Positions 1-9,380 are shown, numbered from the stretch's first letter. The stretch: 18,065 nucleotides of DNA from an uncultured Burkholderiales bacterium (GCA_937897495.1 CALCBL010000441.1:1-18065); one strand, 5' to 3'. Notes: generated by a model not told the origin, from the letters alone. Numbers and translations are program-made.

Positions 1-1
1 T

Positions 2-517
2 GACGAATGGCGCTACTTGGATGCAGGCTTTCCTGGTCAGGATCCTGCCAGCCGCAAACCCAATCCCGATTTCATTCTCAATCAAGCGCGCTATCAAGGC
101 GCCTCTATTTTGTTGGCTCGCAAGAACTTTGGCTGCGGCTCATCGCGCGAACACGCGCCATGGGCCATTGACCAATATGGTTTCCGCGCAGTGATTGCGC
201 CCAGCTATGCCGACATTTTTTTCAACAACTGTTTTAAAAATGGTTTGTTGCCCATCGTTTTGCCTGAAATCGTCGTTTCAAAATTGTTTGACGAAGTGGC
301 TGCCTTTCCTGGCTACCAACTCACCATCGATCTTGAGCGCCAAGTGGTGGTCCGCGCACAAGGTGAAGAAGTTCCATTTGATGTCCAAGCATTTCGAAAA
401 TACTGTTTGATCAACGGCCTGGATGACATCGGCTTAACGCTGCGCCATGCAGAGAAAATCAAAACTTTCGAAGCTGAACGATTGGCCACTAAGCCATGGT
501 TGGCGCACGTTGCTTAA
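2..517 (+). CDS. leuD: 3-isopropylmalate dehydratase small subunit, 5' end outside window
   Basis: This is the small (swivel-domain) subunit of isopropylmalate isomerase, which with LeuC converts 2-isopropylmalate to 3-isopropylmalate in cytoplasmic leucine synthesis. The frame is open from base 2 and begins [15 protein letters not shown], typical internal LeuD sequence, so the gene starts before the window. The visible part is 171 residues. Family members of this type are about 215 residues, so roughly 45 N-terminal residues are missing. The hallmark [14 protein letters not shown] segment lies at visible residues 43-56, followed by the conserved region around [13 protein letters not shown]. 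It lies 74 bases before leuB on the same strand. LeuC would be expected just upstream. Identification is secure. Confidence 0.96.
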   Translation, partial: DEWRYLDAGFPGQDPASRKPNPDFILNQARYQGASILLARKNFGCGSSREHAPWAIDQYGFRAVIAPSYADIFFNNCFKNGLLPIVLPEIVVSKLFDEVAAFPGYQLTIDLERQVVVRAQGEEVPFDVQAFRKYCLINGLDDIGLTLRHAEKIKTFEAERLATKPWLAHVA

Positions 518-591
518 ATAGCGGCATTGCCAAAATCATTGACATCCTTCGGACAACTTAAAACGCTTTCATTCTTTAAAGTCAATACACC

Positions 592-1677
592 ATGAAAATT
601 GCAGTTTTGCCGGGTGACGGCATTGGTACCGAAATCGTTGCAGAGGCCGTCAAGGTCTTGCATGCGCTCGACTTGAAATTCGAAATGGAAGAAGCACTTG
701 TGGGCGGCGCCGCTTACGAAGCCCACGGTCATCCCTTGCCAGAATCTACCTTGAAACTGGCCAAAGAATCAGATGCCATTTTGTTTGGCGCCGTAGGCGA
801 TTGGAAATACGACAAACTCGAGCGTTCCTTGCGCCCAGAGCAAGCCATTTTGGGCTTGCGCAAAAACCTCGGCTTGTTCGCCAACTTTCGTCCCGCCATT
901 TGTTACGAAGAATTGGTAGGGGCTTCCAGCTTGAAGCCCGAACTCATTTCTGGGCTTGATATCTTGATCATCCGTGAACTCACCGGCGATATTTACTTTG
1001 GCCAACCTCGTGGCCGCCGTGTGGCCACAGATGGCCACTTCCCTGGCGCCGAAGAAGCCTTCGACACCATGCGTTATTCACGCCCCGAAATTGAACGCAT
1101 TGCCCATGTGGCCTTTCAAGCCGCCCGCAAGCGCAGCAAAAAAGTGACCAGTGTTGACAAGTCCAATGTGCTTGAGACCTTCCAGTTTTGGAAAGACGTG
1201 GTCACTGACGTTCACAAAGAGTACCCAGACATAGCGCTAGACCACATGTACGTCGACAACGCAGCCATGCAATTGGTGAAAGAGCCCAAGAAATTCGACG
1301 TGGTGGTCACGGGCAACATGTTCGGCGATATTTTGTCCGACGAAGCCTCCATGCTGACTGGCTCTATTGGCATGCTGCCATCGGCCAGTTTAAACAGCAA
1401 AAACCAAGGTTTGTACGAGCCCAGCCACGGTAGTGCACCTGACATCGCTGGTAAGGGTATTGCAAACCCATTGGCTACAATACTGTCTGCAGCCATGATG
1501 TTACGTTTTTCACTGAACCAAGCCCAATCCGCCGATCGCATTGAGACGGCGGTGAAATCTGTATTGGCTTCAGGTTTGCGCACGGTCGACATCTGGTCTG
1601 AAGGCACACAAAAGGTCAGCACCCGCGAAATGGGCGAGGCCGTTGTGAAAGCCATCACGAAAACGACCAAGGGCTAA
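592..1677 (+). CDS. leuB: 3-isopropylmalate dehydrogenase
   Basis: LeuB oxidatively decarboxylates 3-isopropylmalate with NAD+, giving the 2-oxo acid that is transaminated to leucine. At 361 residues it has normal length. Visible family features are the N-terminal PGDGIGTEI, the substrate-binding arginines at about R90, R100 and R128, Y135 in TGDIYFG, K190 in SVDKSN, and the metal-binding aspartates D222, D246 and D250. The C-terminal [14 protein letters not shown] segment is the NAD-binding region. The ATG at 592 gives the standard [10 protein letters not shown] start. Upstream there is only a weak AAAG (578-581), so the ribosome site is poor. It follows leuD by 74 bases and precedes asd by 71 bases that hold a hairpin. 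It is very likely co-transcribed with leuD. Confidence 0.98.
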   Translation: MKIAVLPGDGIGTEIVAEAVKVLHALDLKFEMEEALVGGAAYEAHGHPLPESTLKLAKESDAILFGAVGDWKYDKLERSLRPEQAILGLRKNLGLFANFRPAICYEELVGASSLKPELISGLDILIIRELTGDIYFGQPRGRRVATDGHFPGAEEAFDTMRYSRPEIERIAHVAFQAARKRSKKVTSVDKSNVLETFQFWKDVVTDVHKEYPDIALDHMYVDNAAMQLVKEPKKFDVVVTGNMFGDILSDEASMLTGSIGMLPSASLNSKNQGLYEPSHGSAPDIAGKGIANPLATILSAAMMLRFSLNQAQSADRIETAVKSVLASGLRTVDIWSEGTQKVSTREMGEAVVKAITKTTKG

Positions 1678-1684
1678 CAGCTCA

Positions 1685-1715
1685 GACTCGTCACGCCCTT
1701 CCGGCTCGACGAGTC
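1685..1715 (+). other. Stem-loop between leuB and asd
   Basis: A perfect 8-base inverted repeat, GACTCGTC (1685-1692) and GACGAGTC (1708-1715), encloses 15 bases. Inside it GCC (1695-1697) can pair with GGC (1703-1705) around a CTTCC loop, giving a stem with a symmetric 2x2 internal loop. No T-run follows, so it does not look like a standard intrinsic terminator. It could be an RNA processing or stability element, a weak attenuator, or a DNA operator ahead of asd. The pairing is seen directly; the function is unknown. Confidence 0.5.
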
Positions 1716-1748
1716 GGAATCTCAAAATTAAATTGAAAGGGTGATGAC

Positions 1749-2903
1749 ATGAAATTGGTAGGACTTGTAGGCTGGCGCGGCATGGTGGGTTCCGTTTTGA
1801 TGGAACGCATGCAGGCCGAGGGTGACTTTGGTTTGATCGAACCTTTGTTTTTCTCCACCTCCAACTCTGGCGGCAAAGCGCCCGCCATGGCCAAAAACGA
1901 AACGACGCTGCAAGATGCTTTTAACATCGATGCACTGAAACGTTGCGAAATCATCATCACTGCACAGGGCGGTGACTACACCACCGAAGTTTTCCCCAAG
2001 CTGCGCGCTGCTGGCTGGAACGGTCATTGGATTGACGCCGCCTCTACATTGCGCATGGACAAAGACGCCATCATTATTTTGGATCCGGTCAACATGCCCG
2101 TCATTCAAACGGCATTGAAAAATGGCGGCAAAAATTGGATTGGCGGCAATTGCACAGTCAGCTGCATGTTGATGGGCGTGGGCGCTTTGTACAAGGCTGG
2201 TTTGGTTGAATGGATGAGCACCCAAACTTACCAAGCAGCCTCCGGTGGTGGCGCGCAACACATGCGCGAATTACTCACTCAATACGGCACACTGAACGCC
2301 GAAGTCAAAGATTTACTCGACGATCCGAAGAGTGCCATTTTGGAAATCGATCGCAAAGTGATTGCCAAACAGCGTGCTCTTTCGGATGCAGAAACAGCCA
2401 ATTTTGGCGTGCCACTGGGCGGCTCCCTCATTCCTTGGATCGACAAAGACATGGGCATTGGCAAGAACCGTGACGAATTCGGTTGGGGCGTAGCCAAAGA
2501 AGAGTGGAAAGGCATGGCCGAATCCAACAAAATTTTGGGTTTGGGCGAAAGCTTCAACAAGCCCGCCATTCCTGTCGATGGTTTCTGCATTCGAGTTGGC
2601 GCTATGCGCTGCCACAGCCAGGCCCTTACCTTCAAGCTGAAAAAAGATGTCCCCGTGGCCGACATTGAAGCCATGATCGCCGCTGACAACCAGTGGGTCA
2701 AAGTGGTTCCCAATACCCGCGAAGCCACCTTGCAACACCTCACACCCGTGGCGGTGACTGGCACCATGACCATACCCGTGGGACGTATCCGCAAGTTGGC
2801 CATGGGCCCCGAGTATTTAGGCGCTTTCACCATTGGCGATCAGTTGCTGTGGGGTGCTGCAGAGCCATTGCGCCGCATGCTGCGCATTTTGTTGGCAGCT
2901 TAA
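1749..2903 (+). CDS. asd: Aspartate-semialdehyde dehydrogenase
   Basis: Asd reduces beta-aspartyl phosphate with NADPH to aspartate semialdehyde, the branch point for lysine/diaminopimelate, threonine and methionine. The N-terminal [12 protein letters not shown] is the NADP-binding loop. Catalytic Cys135 sits in GGNCTVS, Gln162 in [10 protein letters not shown], and the Arg282/His289 pair in [10 protein letters not shown]; these correspond to E. coli C135, Q162, R267 and H274. The 384-residue length and the shifted Arg/His numbering imply about 15 extra residues relative to the E. coli enzyme between Gln162 and Arg282. The ATG at 1749 is chosen because a GAAAGG ribosome site lies at 1735-1740 and the protein starts [11 protein letters not shown]. 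It sits between leuB and fimV, the usual betaproteobacterial order. Confidence 0.97.
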   Translation: MKLVGLVGWRGMVGSVLMERMQAEGDFGLIEPLFFSTSNSGGKAPAMAKNETTLQDAFNIDALKRCEIIITAQGGDYTTEVFPKLRAAGWNGHWIDAASTLRMDKDAIIILDPVNMPVIQTALKNGGKNWIGGNCTVSCMLMGVGALYKAGLVEWMSTQTYQAASGGGAQHMRELLTQYGTLNAEVKDLLDDPKSAILEIDRKVIAKQRALSDAETANFGVPLGGSLIPWIDKDMGIGKNRDEFGWGVAKEEWKGMAESNKILGLGESFNKPAIPVDGFCIRVGAMRCHSQALTFKLKKDVPVADIEAMIAADNQWVKVVPNTREATLQHLTPVAVTGTMTIPVGRIRKLAMGPEYLGAFTIGDQLLWGAAEPLRRMLRILLAA

Positions 2904-2937
2904 AGGCCCATGGCTGTGCGCTCATGACTCAACCCGA

Positions 2938-4320
2938 ATGACCCAATCCCAAGCCCTTTTAGCCATCCTGCGCGTTGGTTTGCTCCGCATCATTGGCGTT
3001 GGCTTGGGTTGTCTGAGTCTGAGTGTTCACGCATTGACCTTGGCCGGCATCGAGGTGCAATCGAACAAAGGTGAGCCATTGCGCGCCGAGATCAGCGTCT
3101 CAAGTGCTACAGCTGAAGAATGGGGGCAGCTGGCCGTCAGGGTCGCGCCCGCCGAAAGATTTGCACAACTGGGCTTGGTTTTCACGCCTGCTGTTGGTCA
3201 ATTGCAAGTTGAGCTGTTAGAAACAACAGATGGCAACAAACGCATTCGCTTGTTGAGCTCACAAACCTTCTCAGAGAATTTTGTCGATCTTTTGATAGAA
3301 GCTCAAACGCCATCAGGCAAATGGGTAAAAGCATTTACCTTGATGCTCAAACCTGCGCCAGTGAAAGTCGATGCGCCAGTCAAACTGCCCCAAGCGGCAA
3401 CTGCTCAGGTACAAGCTCAAACTCAACAAGCTCCCACTGAACACGTCGTTCAAAAAGGAGAAAGTGCCAGTCAAATCATTCAAAAGTGGCTTTCTGAAGA
3501 CATGAGCACACAACAGATGTTGGTTGCGTTGCTCAAAAATCAGCCCGATGCTTTCATTCAGGGCAATGTGAATTTGCTGCGTGCTGGTGCTGTGCTTAAA
3601 GCACCCTCACCCACTGCTGTTCGCGCCATCGATACAGAAGATGCACGTCAATTTCTCATCGCACAACAAAAAGAATTTATCGCCTTTTCTCAGGCTGCGG
3701 CTCAAAATCCTCAAGCCATCAATGCACAAGCCCCGTCCAGGCAAATGACTGGCAAGGTGGGGCAAGAAGATCCCGCCGCCAACACGCCAAGCGTGACCAT
3801 AGACCAACTGAAACTCTCGCAAGCTAAGCTAGAAAAGCAAAATGCAGAAACAAGATTGGCTGCCCAGCGTGCCTTGAAAGATGCTCAAAAACAATTGGAC
3901 ACGCTGCAAGAGAACGTCAATCAATTGGTGCAACTCACTGCCGCAGCACCCATCAGCGTGGGTCAAGCACCGCTACCCACTCGCACCAAATCGGCCGAAA
4001 GTGGCGCCGGCATTCTTAACTTAAATCGCCTGCTAGAAGCACCTCACAAAAACGCTTATCTTTGGGCCGCTCTTACTCTTTTAGGCGTGCTTGCTGTTTG
4101 GGCAGGACTTCGAATTCAAAGTCGAAAATCAAGTCATATCTTGAGCACTTTGATGTCTTCTGAAGAGATTGGGAAATCAGCTGGCATAGCGACGCACAGC
4201 GCCAAGTTAGAGATGCCTGCCAACATCACGGCACTCGATTTGAATTTAAATTTAACGCCTCAAGCCAACAACAAGCTGGGCAGCGTCAGATCCTCTGCAA
4301 GCACTGAGACGCTCCAGTGA
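2938..4320 (+). CDS. fimV: FimV-like inner-membrane protein with LysM domain, short form
   Basis: FimV proteins are inner-membrane peptidoglycan-binding factors needed for type IV pilus assembly, twitching or polar organisation in other Proteobacteria. The ATG at 2938 gives a 460-residue protein with a signal peptide, cleavage likely after residue 32 (SVHA/LTLAG). The N-terminal FimV domain (about 33-138) includes QSNKGEPLRAEISV. The LysM-type FimV core (about 168-222) runs from EHVVQKGESASQII to GNVNLLRAGAVLKAP. A coiled coil (about 288-332) and a transmembrane helix (373-393) follow. Only about 67 cytoplasmic residues remain, and the usual C-terminal domain (ATKLDLA-type helix repeat) is not seen; typical homologues are several hundred residues longer. 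There is no clear ribosome site. Its TGA overlaps the truA GTG. Its position between asd and truA matches fimV in Burkholderiales. Confidence 0.88.
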   Translation: MTQSQALLAILRVGLLRIIGVGLGCLSLSVHALTLAGIEVQSNKGEPLRAEISVSSATAEEWGQLAVRVAPAERFAQLGLVFTPAVGQLQVELLETTDGNKRIRLLSSQTFSENFVDLLIEAQTPSGKWVKAFTLMLKPAPVKVDAPVKLPQAATAQVQAQTQQAPTEHVVQKGESASQIIQKWLSEDMSTQQMLVALLKNQPDAFIQGNVNLLRAGAVLKAPSPTAVRAIDTEDARQFLIAQQKEFIAFSQAAAQNPQAINAQAPSRQMTGKVGQEDPAANTPSVTIDQLKLSQAKLEKQNAETRLAAQRALKDAQKQLDTLQENVNQLVQLTAAAPISVGQAPLPTRTKSAESGAGILNLNRLLEAPHKNAYLWAALTLLGVLAVWAGLRIQSRKSSHILSTLMSSEEIGKSAGIATHSAKLEMPANITALDLNLNLTPQANNKLGSVRSSASTETLQ

Positions 4321-5099
4321 GAATCGCTTTGGGCATCACCTACAACGGTCAGCCCTATCAGGGCTGGCAAAGCCAGAGCACGGGCCTCACCATCCAAGAC
4401 AAATTGGAAAAAGCCCTCAAAGAATTCACCACCCAAAAAGTCACCACCCTGTGCGCAGGCCGCACCGATGCAGGCGTTCATGGTTTGATGCAAGTGGTTC
4501 ACTTTGACACACCCCTTGAGCGCGACATGGGCTCTTGGGTGCGCGGCACCAACCGTTATTTGCCCGATGACATCTCTGTTCAATGGGCGCACGAAGTTCC
4601 AGCGGAGTTTCATGCTCGGGGCAGTGCCTTATCGCGCCGCTATGCCTATATCTTGCTTGAGTCGCCTGTTCGCCCTAGCTTAGAGTTTGGTCGTGCAGGT
4701 TGGGTCTACCGCCCCTTGGACGAATCAGTCATGCGCCAAGCCTCCCAATTTTTGCTAGGTGAGCACGACTTCACATCTTTCAGGGCCAGCAGTTGCCAAG
4801 CCTTGTCGCCCGTCAAAACCATGATGCGAGTCGACATTCACAAACACGGCCCCTACTGGCGTTTTGAGTTTGAAGGCAATGCCTTTTTGCACCACATGAT
4901 TCGCAACATCATGGGTTGCATGGTCAGCATTGGCCAAGGCTTTCAAACGCCAGAATGGATGGCTGAAGTGATCGAAAGCAAACGCCGCGATGCAGCCGCT
5001 CCCACATTTGCGCCAGACGGTTTGTATTTTCAAGGTCCGGTCTATGAGCCAAAATGGGGGCTGCCTTCTACCACCCCCCCTTTTCACTGGTTGCCATGA
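4317..5099 (+). CDS. truA: tRNA pseudouridine(38-40) synthase
   Basis: TruA converts uridines 38-40 in the anticodon arm of tRNAs to pseudouridine. The 260-residue product has normal length. It begins MRIALGITYNGQPYQGWQ, with the catalytic Asp51 in CAGRTDAGVHG. RRYAYILL and the C-terminal FEFEGNAFLHHMIRNIMG, both conserved in the family, are present. The start is a GTG overlapping the fimV stop by four bases (GTGA), which suggests translational coupling; no in-frame ATG gives a full N-terminus. The stop TGA overlaps the trpF ATG by three bases (ATGA). A run of seven C (5084-5090) lies near the 3' end. The fimV-truA-trpF order is common in betaproteobacteria. Confidence 0.96.
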   Translation: MRIALGITYNGQPYQGWQSQSTGLTIQDKLEKALKEFTTQKVTTLCAGRTDAGVHGLMQVVHFDTPLERDMGSWVRGTNRYLPDDISVQWAHEVPAEFHARGSALSRRYAYILLESPVRPSLEFGRAGWVYRPLDESVMRQASQFLLGEHDFTSFRASSCQALSPVKTMMRVDIHKHGPYWRFEFEGNAFLHHMIRNIMGCMVSIGQGFQTPEWMAEVIESKRRDAAAPTFAPDGLYFQGPVYEPKWGLPSTTPPFHWLP

Positions 5100-5779
5100 G
5101 CTCTGACGTTCACAACACCCTCATTAAAATTTGCGGCCTCACCCGAGAAGCCGATGTCTTGGCTTGCGTCCAAGCCGGTGCCAACGCCATCGGATTTGTG
5201 ATGTACCCCCCAAGTGCCAGATACGTTTCGCCCGAACGTGCCGGCATTTTGGCCAAGTTACTGCCACCCGGCACCACTCCGGTTCTCTTGTTTGTCAATG
5301 CCCGCCTAGAAGACGTTCAAGCGGCCTGCCAAGCCGTCCCCAACGCCCTGCTTCAGTTTCATGGCGACGAATCGCCTGATGAGTGCGAGCGTTTGGCCCA
5401 CGCCGTCAATCGCCCCTACTGGCGCGCAGCCCGAATTCCCACAGAAAACACCACTTCGTTTGACTTGGTAAAATTCGCCCAAGATTACTCAAATGCCCAA
5501 GCCATTCTGCTCGACGCTCATGTCGACGGATACGGTGGTGGCGGGAAAACATTCAATTGGTCACAGCTTCCTCCAAACGTCAACGCTCACCTCGTTTTGA
5601 GTGGTGGATTGACGCCTGCAAATGTGACCGATGGCATTCGAACGCTTCGGCCCAAAGCCCTGTCTTTGGCCGTTGATGTCAGCTCGGGCGTAGAACTTGA
5701 TGGCCAAAAAGGCCTCAAAGACGCCCGAAAAATCCAAGAATTTGTGGCTGCTGTCAAAGCAGCCGATGCCATTGAGTAA
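5096..5779 (+). CDS. trpF: Phosphoribosylanthranilate isomerase
   Basis: TrpF performs the Amadori rearrangement of phosphoribosylanthranilate to CdRP in tryptophan synthesis. The protein is a 227-residue single-domain TIM barrel. Catalytic Cys13 is in [11 protein letters not shown], and the general acid Asp140 is in [17 protein letters not shown]. Phosphate-binding loops are [10 protein letters not shown] and the [11 protein letters not shown] segment near the end. The ATG at 5096 lies within the last bases of truA (ATGA overlap) and gives [16 protein letters not shown]. The frame stays open further upstream inside truA, but that extension is not family-like. It is separate from TrpC, as in other proteobacteria with split trp genes. 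TrpB begins 4 bases after its stop. Confidence 0.97.
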   Translation: MSSDVHNTLIKICGLTREADVLACVQAGANAIGFVMYPPSARYVSPERAGILAKLLPPGTTPVLLFVNARLEDVQAACQAVPNALLQFHGDESPDECERLAHAVNRPYWRAARIPTENTTSFDLVKFAQDYSNAQAILLDAHVDGYGGGGKTFNWSQLPPNVNAHLVLSGGLTPANVTDGIRTLRPKALSLAVDVSSGVELDGQKGLKDARKIQEFVAAVKAADAIE

Positions 5780-5783
5780 CAAC

Positions 5784-7079
5784 ATGAACAATTATCAGCA
5801 ACCCGATGCCTCTGGCCACTTCGGCATTTATGGCGGCAGTTTTGTCAGCGAAACCCTGACACACGCTATTTTGGAATTGCGCGCAGCCTACGCCAAGTAC
5901 CAAAACGATCCCGAGTTTTTAGCAGAATTCAACTACGAATTGGCCCACTTTGTCGGACGGCCCTCCCCCATTTACCACGCTGCGCGCATGAGCCGTGAAA
6001 TGGGTGGTGCGCAAATTTATTTGAAGCGCGAAGACCTGAACCACACTGGCGCGCACAAAATCAACAACACCATTGGGCAGGCCATGCTCGCCAAGCGCAT
6101 GGGCAAGCCCCGCATCATTGCCGAAACAGGCGCCGGACAACACGGCGTGGCCACAGCCACCATTTGTGCTCGTTATGGCCTGGAGTGCGTGGTTTACATG
6201 GGCTCCGAAGATGTCAAGCGACAAAGCCCCAATGTCTATCGAATGAAATTGCTGGGCGCCACCGTGGTGCCAGTGACCTCAGGCAGCCGCACCTTGAAAG
6301 ATGCTTTGAACGAGGCCATGCGCGATTGGGTGGCCAACGTCGACAACACTTTCTACATCATTGGCACGGTTGCGGGCCCGCACCCTTACCCCATGATGGT
6401 TCGTGATTTCCAAAGTGTCATTGGCACGGAATGTCTCGAGCAGATGCCCAAGCTGTTGGCGCAAACTGGTTTGCACAGCCAACAACCTGACGCAGTCATT
6501 GCCTGTGTTGGCGGTGGCTCTAACGCCATGGGTATTTTCTACCCCTACATCAACCACAAGAACACACGTTTGATTGGCGTAGAGGCTGCAGGCGAAGGCC
6601 TTGAGAGCGGCAAACACTCCGCCTCTTTGCAACGCGGCAGCCCTGGCGTACTGCACGGCAACCGCACTTACATCTTGCAAGATGACAACGGCCAAATTAC
6701 CGAGACACACAGCATCAGCGCCGGCCTCGATTACCCCGGCGTTGGACCAGAGCACGCTTTCTTGAAAGACATTGGCCGTGCTGAATACGTCGGTATCACC
6801 GACCAAGAAGCCTTAGATGCCTTCCACTATTTGTGTCGCACCGAAGGCATCATCCCTGCACTGGAATCTAGCCACGCTGTGGCTTATGCCAAAAAACTGG
6901 CCGCCACCATGAAGCCCGATCAGTCCATTTTGATCAACATGTCTGGCCGAGGTGACAAAGACATTGGCACTGTGGCTGACCTGAGCAACGCCGACTTCTA
7001 TTGCCGACCCAGCTGTGAAGGTCAAGGTGTTAAAGGTGGCTTGGCAATGGGTGAGCAGATCGTGAAAGTTTTCAAATGA
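5784..7079 (+). CDS. trpB: Tryptophan synthase beta chain
   Basis: TrpB condenses indole with L-serine to tryptophan using pyridoxal phosphate, in an alpha2beta2 complex with TrpA. The 431-residue protein carries the PLP lysine K92 in HTGAHKINN. Other marks are [13 protein letters not shown], the PLP phosphate-binding [12 protein letters not shown], and the [10 protein letters not shown] region. The ATG at 5784 gives [18 protein letters not shown], the usual betaproteobacterial N-terminus, 4 bases after the trpF stop. An ATG at 5766 (MPLSNN extension) overlapping trpF is a less likely alternative; neither has a strong ribosome site. The TGA overlaps the trpA ATG (ATGA), consistent with balanced production of the two subunits. 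Confidence 0.97.
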   Translation: MNNYQQPDASGHFGIYGGSFVSETLTHAILELRAAYAKYQNDPEFLAEFNYELAHFVGRPSPIYHAARMSREMGGAQIYLKREDLNHTGAHKINNTIGQAMLAKRMGKPRIIAETGAGQHGVATATICARYGLECVVYMGSEDVKRQSPNVYRMKLLGATVVPVTSGSRTLKDALNEAMRDWVANVDNTFYIIGTVAGPHPYPMMVRDFQSVIGTECLEQMPKLLAQTGLHSQQPDAVIACVGGGSNAMGIFYPYINHKNTRLIGVEAAGEGLESGKHSASLQRGSPGVLHGNRTYILQDDNGQITETHSISAGLDYPGVGPEHAFLKDIGRAEYVGITDQEALDAFHYLCRTEGIIPALESSHAVAYAKKLAATMKPDQSILINMSGRGDKDIGTVADLSNADFYCRPSCEGQGVKGGLAMGEQIVKVFK

Positions 7080-7885
7080 GCCGCATTGAAGCCACCTTCC
7101 AACAACTGAAGGCCGCCGGTCGCAAGGCCTTGATTCCCTACGTCACAGCTGGCTATCCGTTTGCCGACGTCACGCCCGAACTCATGCACGCCATGGTGGA
7201 TGCAGGCGCAGATGTCATTGAATTGGGCGTGCCTTTTAGCGACCCTTCAGCCGATGGCCCCGTCATTCAAAAAGCGGGCGACAAGGCCTTGGCCTTTGGC
7301 ATTGGCACCTCGCATGTGATTGACATGGTGAAAGTCTTTCGCGAAAAGAACCATGCCACGCCCGTGGTGCTAATGGGTTATGCCAACCCCATTGAACGCT
7401 ATGACTTGAAACACGGCAAAGACAGCTTCATTCGTGACGCCTCAGTAGCCGGCATCGATGGTGTTTTGGTGGTGGACTACCCGCCCGAAGAATGCGTTGA
7501 GTTTGCTGCTAAATTGCGCGCACACAAAATGGACTTGATCTTTTTACTGGCCCCTACCAGCACCGATCAGCGCATGCAACAGGTGGCCGATGTGGCCAGT
7601 GGTTATGTCTACTATGTATCCCTCAAGGGCGTCACAGGATCTGGCGCCCTGAACACGGCTGAAGTTGAAGCCATGTTGCCTCGCATTCGCCAAAAAGTGA
7701 GCATCCCAGTCGGCGTTGGCTTTGGCATCCGCGATGCCGAAACAGCAAAGGCTATCGGCAAAGTGGCAGATGCAGTGGTCATTGGTAGCAAAATCATCCA
7801 ATTGATCGAAAATGAACCCCGCGATAAAGTAGCCGCAGTGGCTGGCACTTTCTTGCGCGAAATTCGCCAGGCCATGGACGCCTGA
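7076..7885 (+). CDS. trpA: Tryptophan synthase alpha chain
   Basis: TrpA cleaves indole-3-glycerol phosphate to glyceraldehyde 3-phosphate and indole, which passes through the tunnel to TrpB. The product is a 269-residue TIM barrel. The catalytic Glu49 ([11 protein letters not shown]) and Asp60 (SADGPVIQ) occupy exactly the positions known in the enteric enzyme. [12 protein letters not shown] and the phosphate-binding VGFGIRD and VIGSKI segments follow. The start codon overlaps the trpB stop (ATGA), a clear sign of coupling. AccD begins 21 bases downstream with its own good ribosome site. Confidence 0.98.
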   Translation: MSRIEATFQQLKAAGRKALIPYVTAGYPFADVTPELMHAMVDAGADVIELGVPFSDPSADGPVIQKAGDKALAFGIGTSHVIDMVKVFREKNHATPVVLMGYANPIERYDLKHGKDSFIRDASVAGIDGVLVVDYPPEECVEFAAKLRAHKMDLIFLLAPTSTDQRMQQVADVASGYVYYVSLKGVTGSGALNTAEVEAMLPRIRQKVSIPVGVGFGIRDAETAKAIGKVADAVVIGSKIIQLIENEPRDKVAAVAGTFLREIRQAMDA

Positions 7886-7906
7886 TCAACACACAAGGAC
7901 ATCGAC

Positions 7907-8779
7907 ATGAGTTGGCTCGAAAAACTGCTCCCCCCAAAAATTCTGCACACCGACCCAGCCGACCGCCGCAGTGTGCCCGAGGGTTTATGGATCAAGTGCC
8001 CCAAGTGCGAGTCCGTGCTTTACAAAAATGACTTAGAGCAAAACCAAAACGTTTGCCCCACCTGCAGTCACCACCACCGGATGGGTGCTCGCGCTCGCTT
8101 GAACAATTTTTTAGACAACGAAGGTCGCTATGAAATTGGCCAAGAAGTGGTGCCCGTCGATGCTTTGAAATTCAAAGACAGCCGCAAGTACCCCGAACGC
8201 ATCAAAGAAGCCATGAGCAACACCGGTGAAACCGATGCCTTGGTGGTCATGGGCGGCGCTATTCACAGCATCAATGTGGTTGCAGCTTGTTTTGAATTTG
8301 ATTTCATGGGTGGCAGCATGGGCTCTGTGGTGGGTGAGCGTTTTGTGCGGGGCGTTGAAACTGCCATCGAGCAAAAAGTGCCCTTTATTTGCTTCACTGC
8401 AACAGGTGGCGCACGCATGCAAGAAGGACTTTTGTCTTTGATGCAGATGGCCAAAACCAATGCCGCCCTCACCAGATTGGCCAAAAAAGGCTTGCCTTAC
8501 ATCAGCGTCTTAACCGACCCCACCATGGGCGGCGTGTCGGCTGGCTTTGCTTTCATGGGCGATGTGGTCATTGCTGAACCCAAGGCCCTGATTGGCTTTG
8601 CGGGTCCTCGGGTGATTGAAAGCACCGTGCGCGTTACGTTGCCAGAAGGTTTCCAGCGCGCCGAGTTTTTGCAAGAAAAAGGCGCCATCGACTTCATTTG
8701 CGATCGACGCGAATTGAAAATGAGCATTGCCAACACCTTGGCCATGCTCACACGTCAATCGGCCGACGCGGTTAGCTGA
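7907..8779 (+). CDS. accD: Acetyl-CoA carboxylase carboxyltransferase subunit beta
   Basis: AccD pairs with AccA to form the carboxyltransferase that moves CO2 from biotin to acetyl-CoA, making malonyl-CoA for fatty acid synthesis. The 290-residue protein has the N-terminal zinc finger with Cys31, Cys34, Cys50 and Cys53 (CPKC and CPTC). The crotonase-like core includes [26 protein letters not shown] and [10 protein letters not shown]. The ATG at 7907 has an AAGGA ribosome site at 7895-7899. It is the last gene of the forward run. In many Burkholderiales folC follows accD, but here a convergent yggT gene follows instead, so a rearrangement boundary may lie here. Confidence 0.98.
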   Translation: MSWLEKLLPPKILHTDPADRRSVPEGLWIKCPKCESVLYKNDLEQNQNVCPTCSHHHRMGARARLNNFLDNEGRYEIGQEVVPVDALKFKDSRKYPERIKEAMSNTGETDALVVMGGAIHSINVVAACFEFDFMGGSMGSVVGERFVRGVETAIEQKVPFICFTATGGARMQEGLLSLMQMAKTNAALTRLAKKGLPYISVLTDPTMGGVSAGFAFMGDVVIAEPKALIGFAGPRVIESTVRVTLPEGFQRAEFLQEKGAIDFICDRRELKMSIANTLAMLTRQSADAVS

Positions 8780-8789
8780 TTCAGTTCAA

Positions 8790-8811
8790 GCAGCAAACAC
8801 AAGTTCGCTGC
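8790..8811. terminator. Possible weak convergent terminator between accD and yggT
   Basis: GCAGC (8790-8794) pairs with GCTGC (8807-8811). After one A/C mismatch, AAC (8796-8798) pairs with GTT (8803-8805) around an ACAA loop. Only a short GTTT follows on the plus side and no real T-run on the minus side. It lies in the 34-base gap between two convergent genes, where a shared terminator is expected. The stem is weak, so this is tentative. Confidence 0.3.
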
Positions 8812-8813
8812 GT

Positions 8814-9359
8814 TTAGAACCCCCCATGTTGCAAACCTGCCAGCAACATGCCGGCAATTTGCAAGATCACCAGCAACACCAATGGCGACAAGTCAATGCC
8901 GCCTGGCTGCGGCAAAGCATTTCGAATAGGCGCCAACCAAGGCTCTACCAACCGAGATAAAAGCATCATGCTGCCGCTGTTGGGCTGCACCCAAGACAAG
9001 ACGGCATACAGCAAAATAATGACGCTGAGGCCAGATACCAGCCAGTGCAAGACGCCAAACAGACTGGCCACCAAAATGCCCAGAAAAGCCGCTTGAGTGC
9101 CTGTAAGCACCCACATGGCAGTGACATGGCTCAATTTCATCAACCATGCCGCCACCAGACTGGCTGTGTCCAAACGGCCAATGGCTGGCAAAAAACGTCT
9201 GAGCGGCATCACCATCCAATCGGTCACAGCAAAAACAAAGCGCCCAATGGGGTTCTGAAAAGGCAGGCGTTGCCATTGCATCACCAATCGCATCAGACAA
9301 GCGCCACCCACCAAACCTGTGGCGACATCCAAGATCAAATTGACTATTTGTAGAAACAC
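8814..9359 (-). CDS. YggT family integral membrane protein, two YggT repeats
   Basis: The 181-residue, strongly hydrophobic protein has two YggT-type halves. The first (about 5-75) contains MRLVMQWQRLPFQNPIGRFV and TDWMVMPLRR. The second (about 95-175) contains ILLYAVLSWVQP, LSRLVEPWLAPIRNALP and the IDLSPLVLLVILQ segment. Four or so membrane helices are expected. The family role is poorly defined; in other bacteria it is linked to osmotic stress, cell division or transporter assembly. The start is a GTG at 9359, fixed by a strong GGAGG at 9366-9370 six bases upstream. It is a single-gene unit, converging on accD and divergent from lysS. The proC-type neighbour often seen beside yggT is absent here. 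Confidence 0.9.
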   Translation of the reverse strand: MFLQIVNLILDVATGLVGGACLMRLVMQWQRLPFQNPIGRFVFAVTDWMVMPLRRFLPAIGRLDTASLVAAWLMKLSHVTAMWVLTGTQAAFLGILVASLFGVLHWLVSGLSVIILLYAVLSWVQPNSGSMMLLSRLVEPWLAPIRNALPQPGGIDLSPLVLLVILQIAGMLLAGLQHGGF

Positions 9360-9365
9360 TGGAGA

Positions 9366-9370
9366 CCTCC
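9366..9370 (-). promoter_or_regulatory. Ribosome binding site of the yggT-like gene
   Basis: On the minus strand the sequence reads TTGGAGG followed by TCTCCA and GTG. This near-perfect Shine-Dalgarno match, six bases before the codon, supports the GTG start over longer open-frame alternatives. Confidence 0.75.
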
Positions 9371-9380
9371 AAGATCACAA

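Noticed and set aside
539..567. Consensus -35 TTGACA (539-544) in the leuD-leuB gap, as a leuB promoter
   Set aside because: No -10-like hexamer occurs 15-19 bases downstream (AAACGC/AACGCT there), so it is probably a chance match; leuB is expected to be read from the leu operon.
2833..2937. Upstream extension of fimV overlapping the end of asd
   Set aside because: It would put a Cys/Trp-rich segment before a typical signal peptide. The ATG at 2938 gives a proper n-region and cleavage site.
5084..5090. Seven-C run near the end of truA as a phase-variable slippage site
   Set aside because: It is short, lies in an essential-type coding context, and slippage would only alter the last few TruA residues. 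No second reading product is plausible.
8893..9378. Open minus-strand frame of 161 codons overlapping the yggT-like gene
   Set aside because: It is the other reading of the same strand, rich in Cys/His/Gly without any family motif, while the YggT frame has clear repeats and a strong ribosome site.
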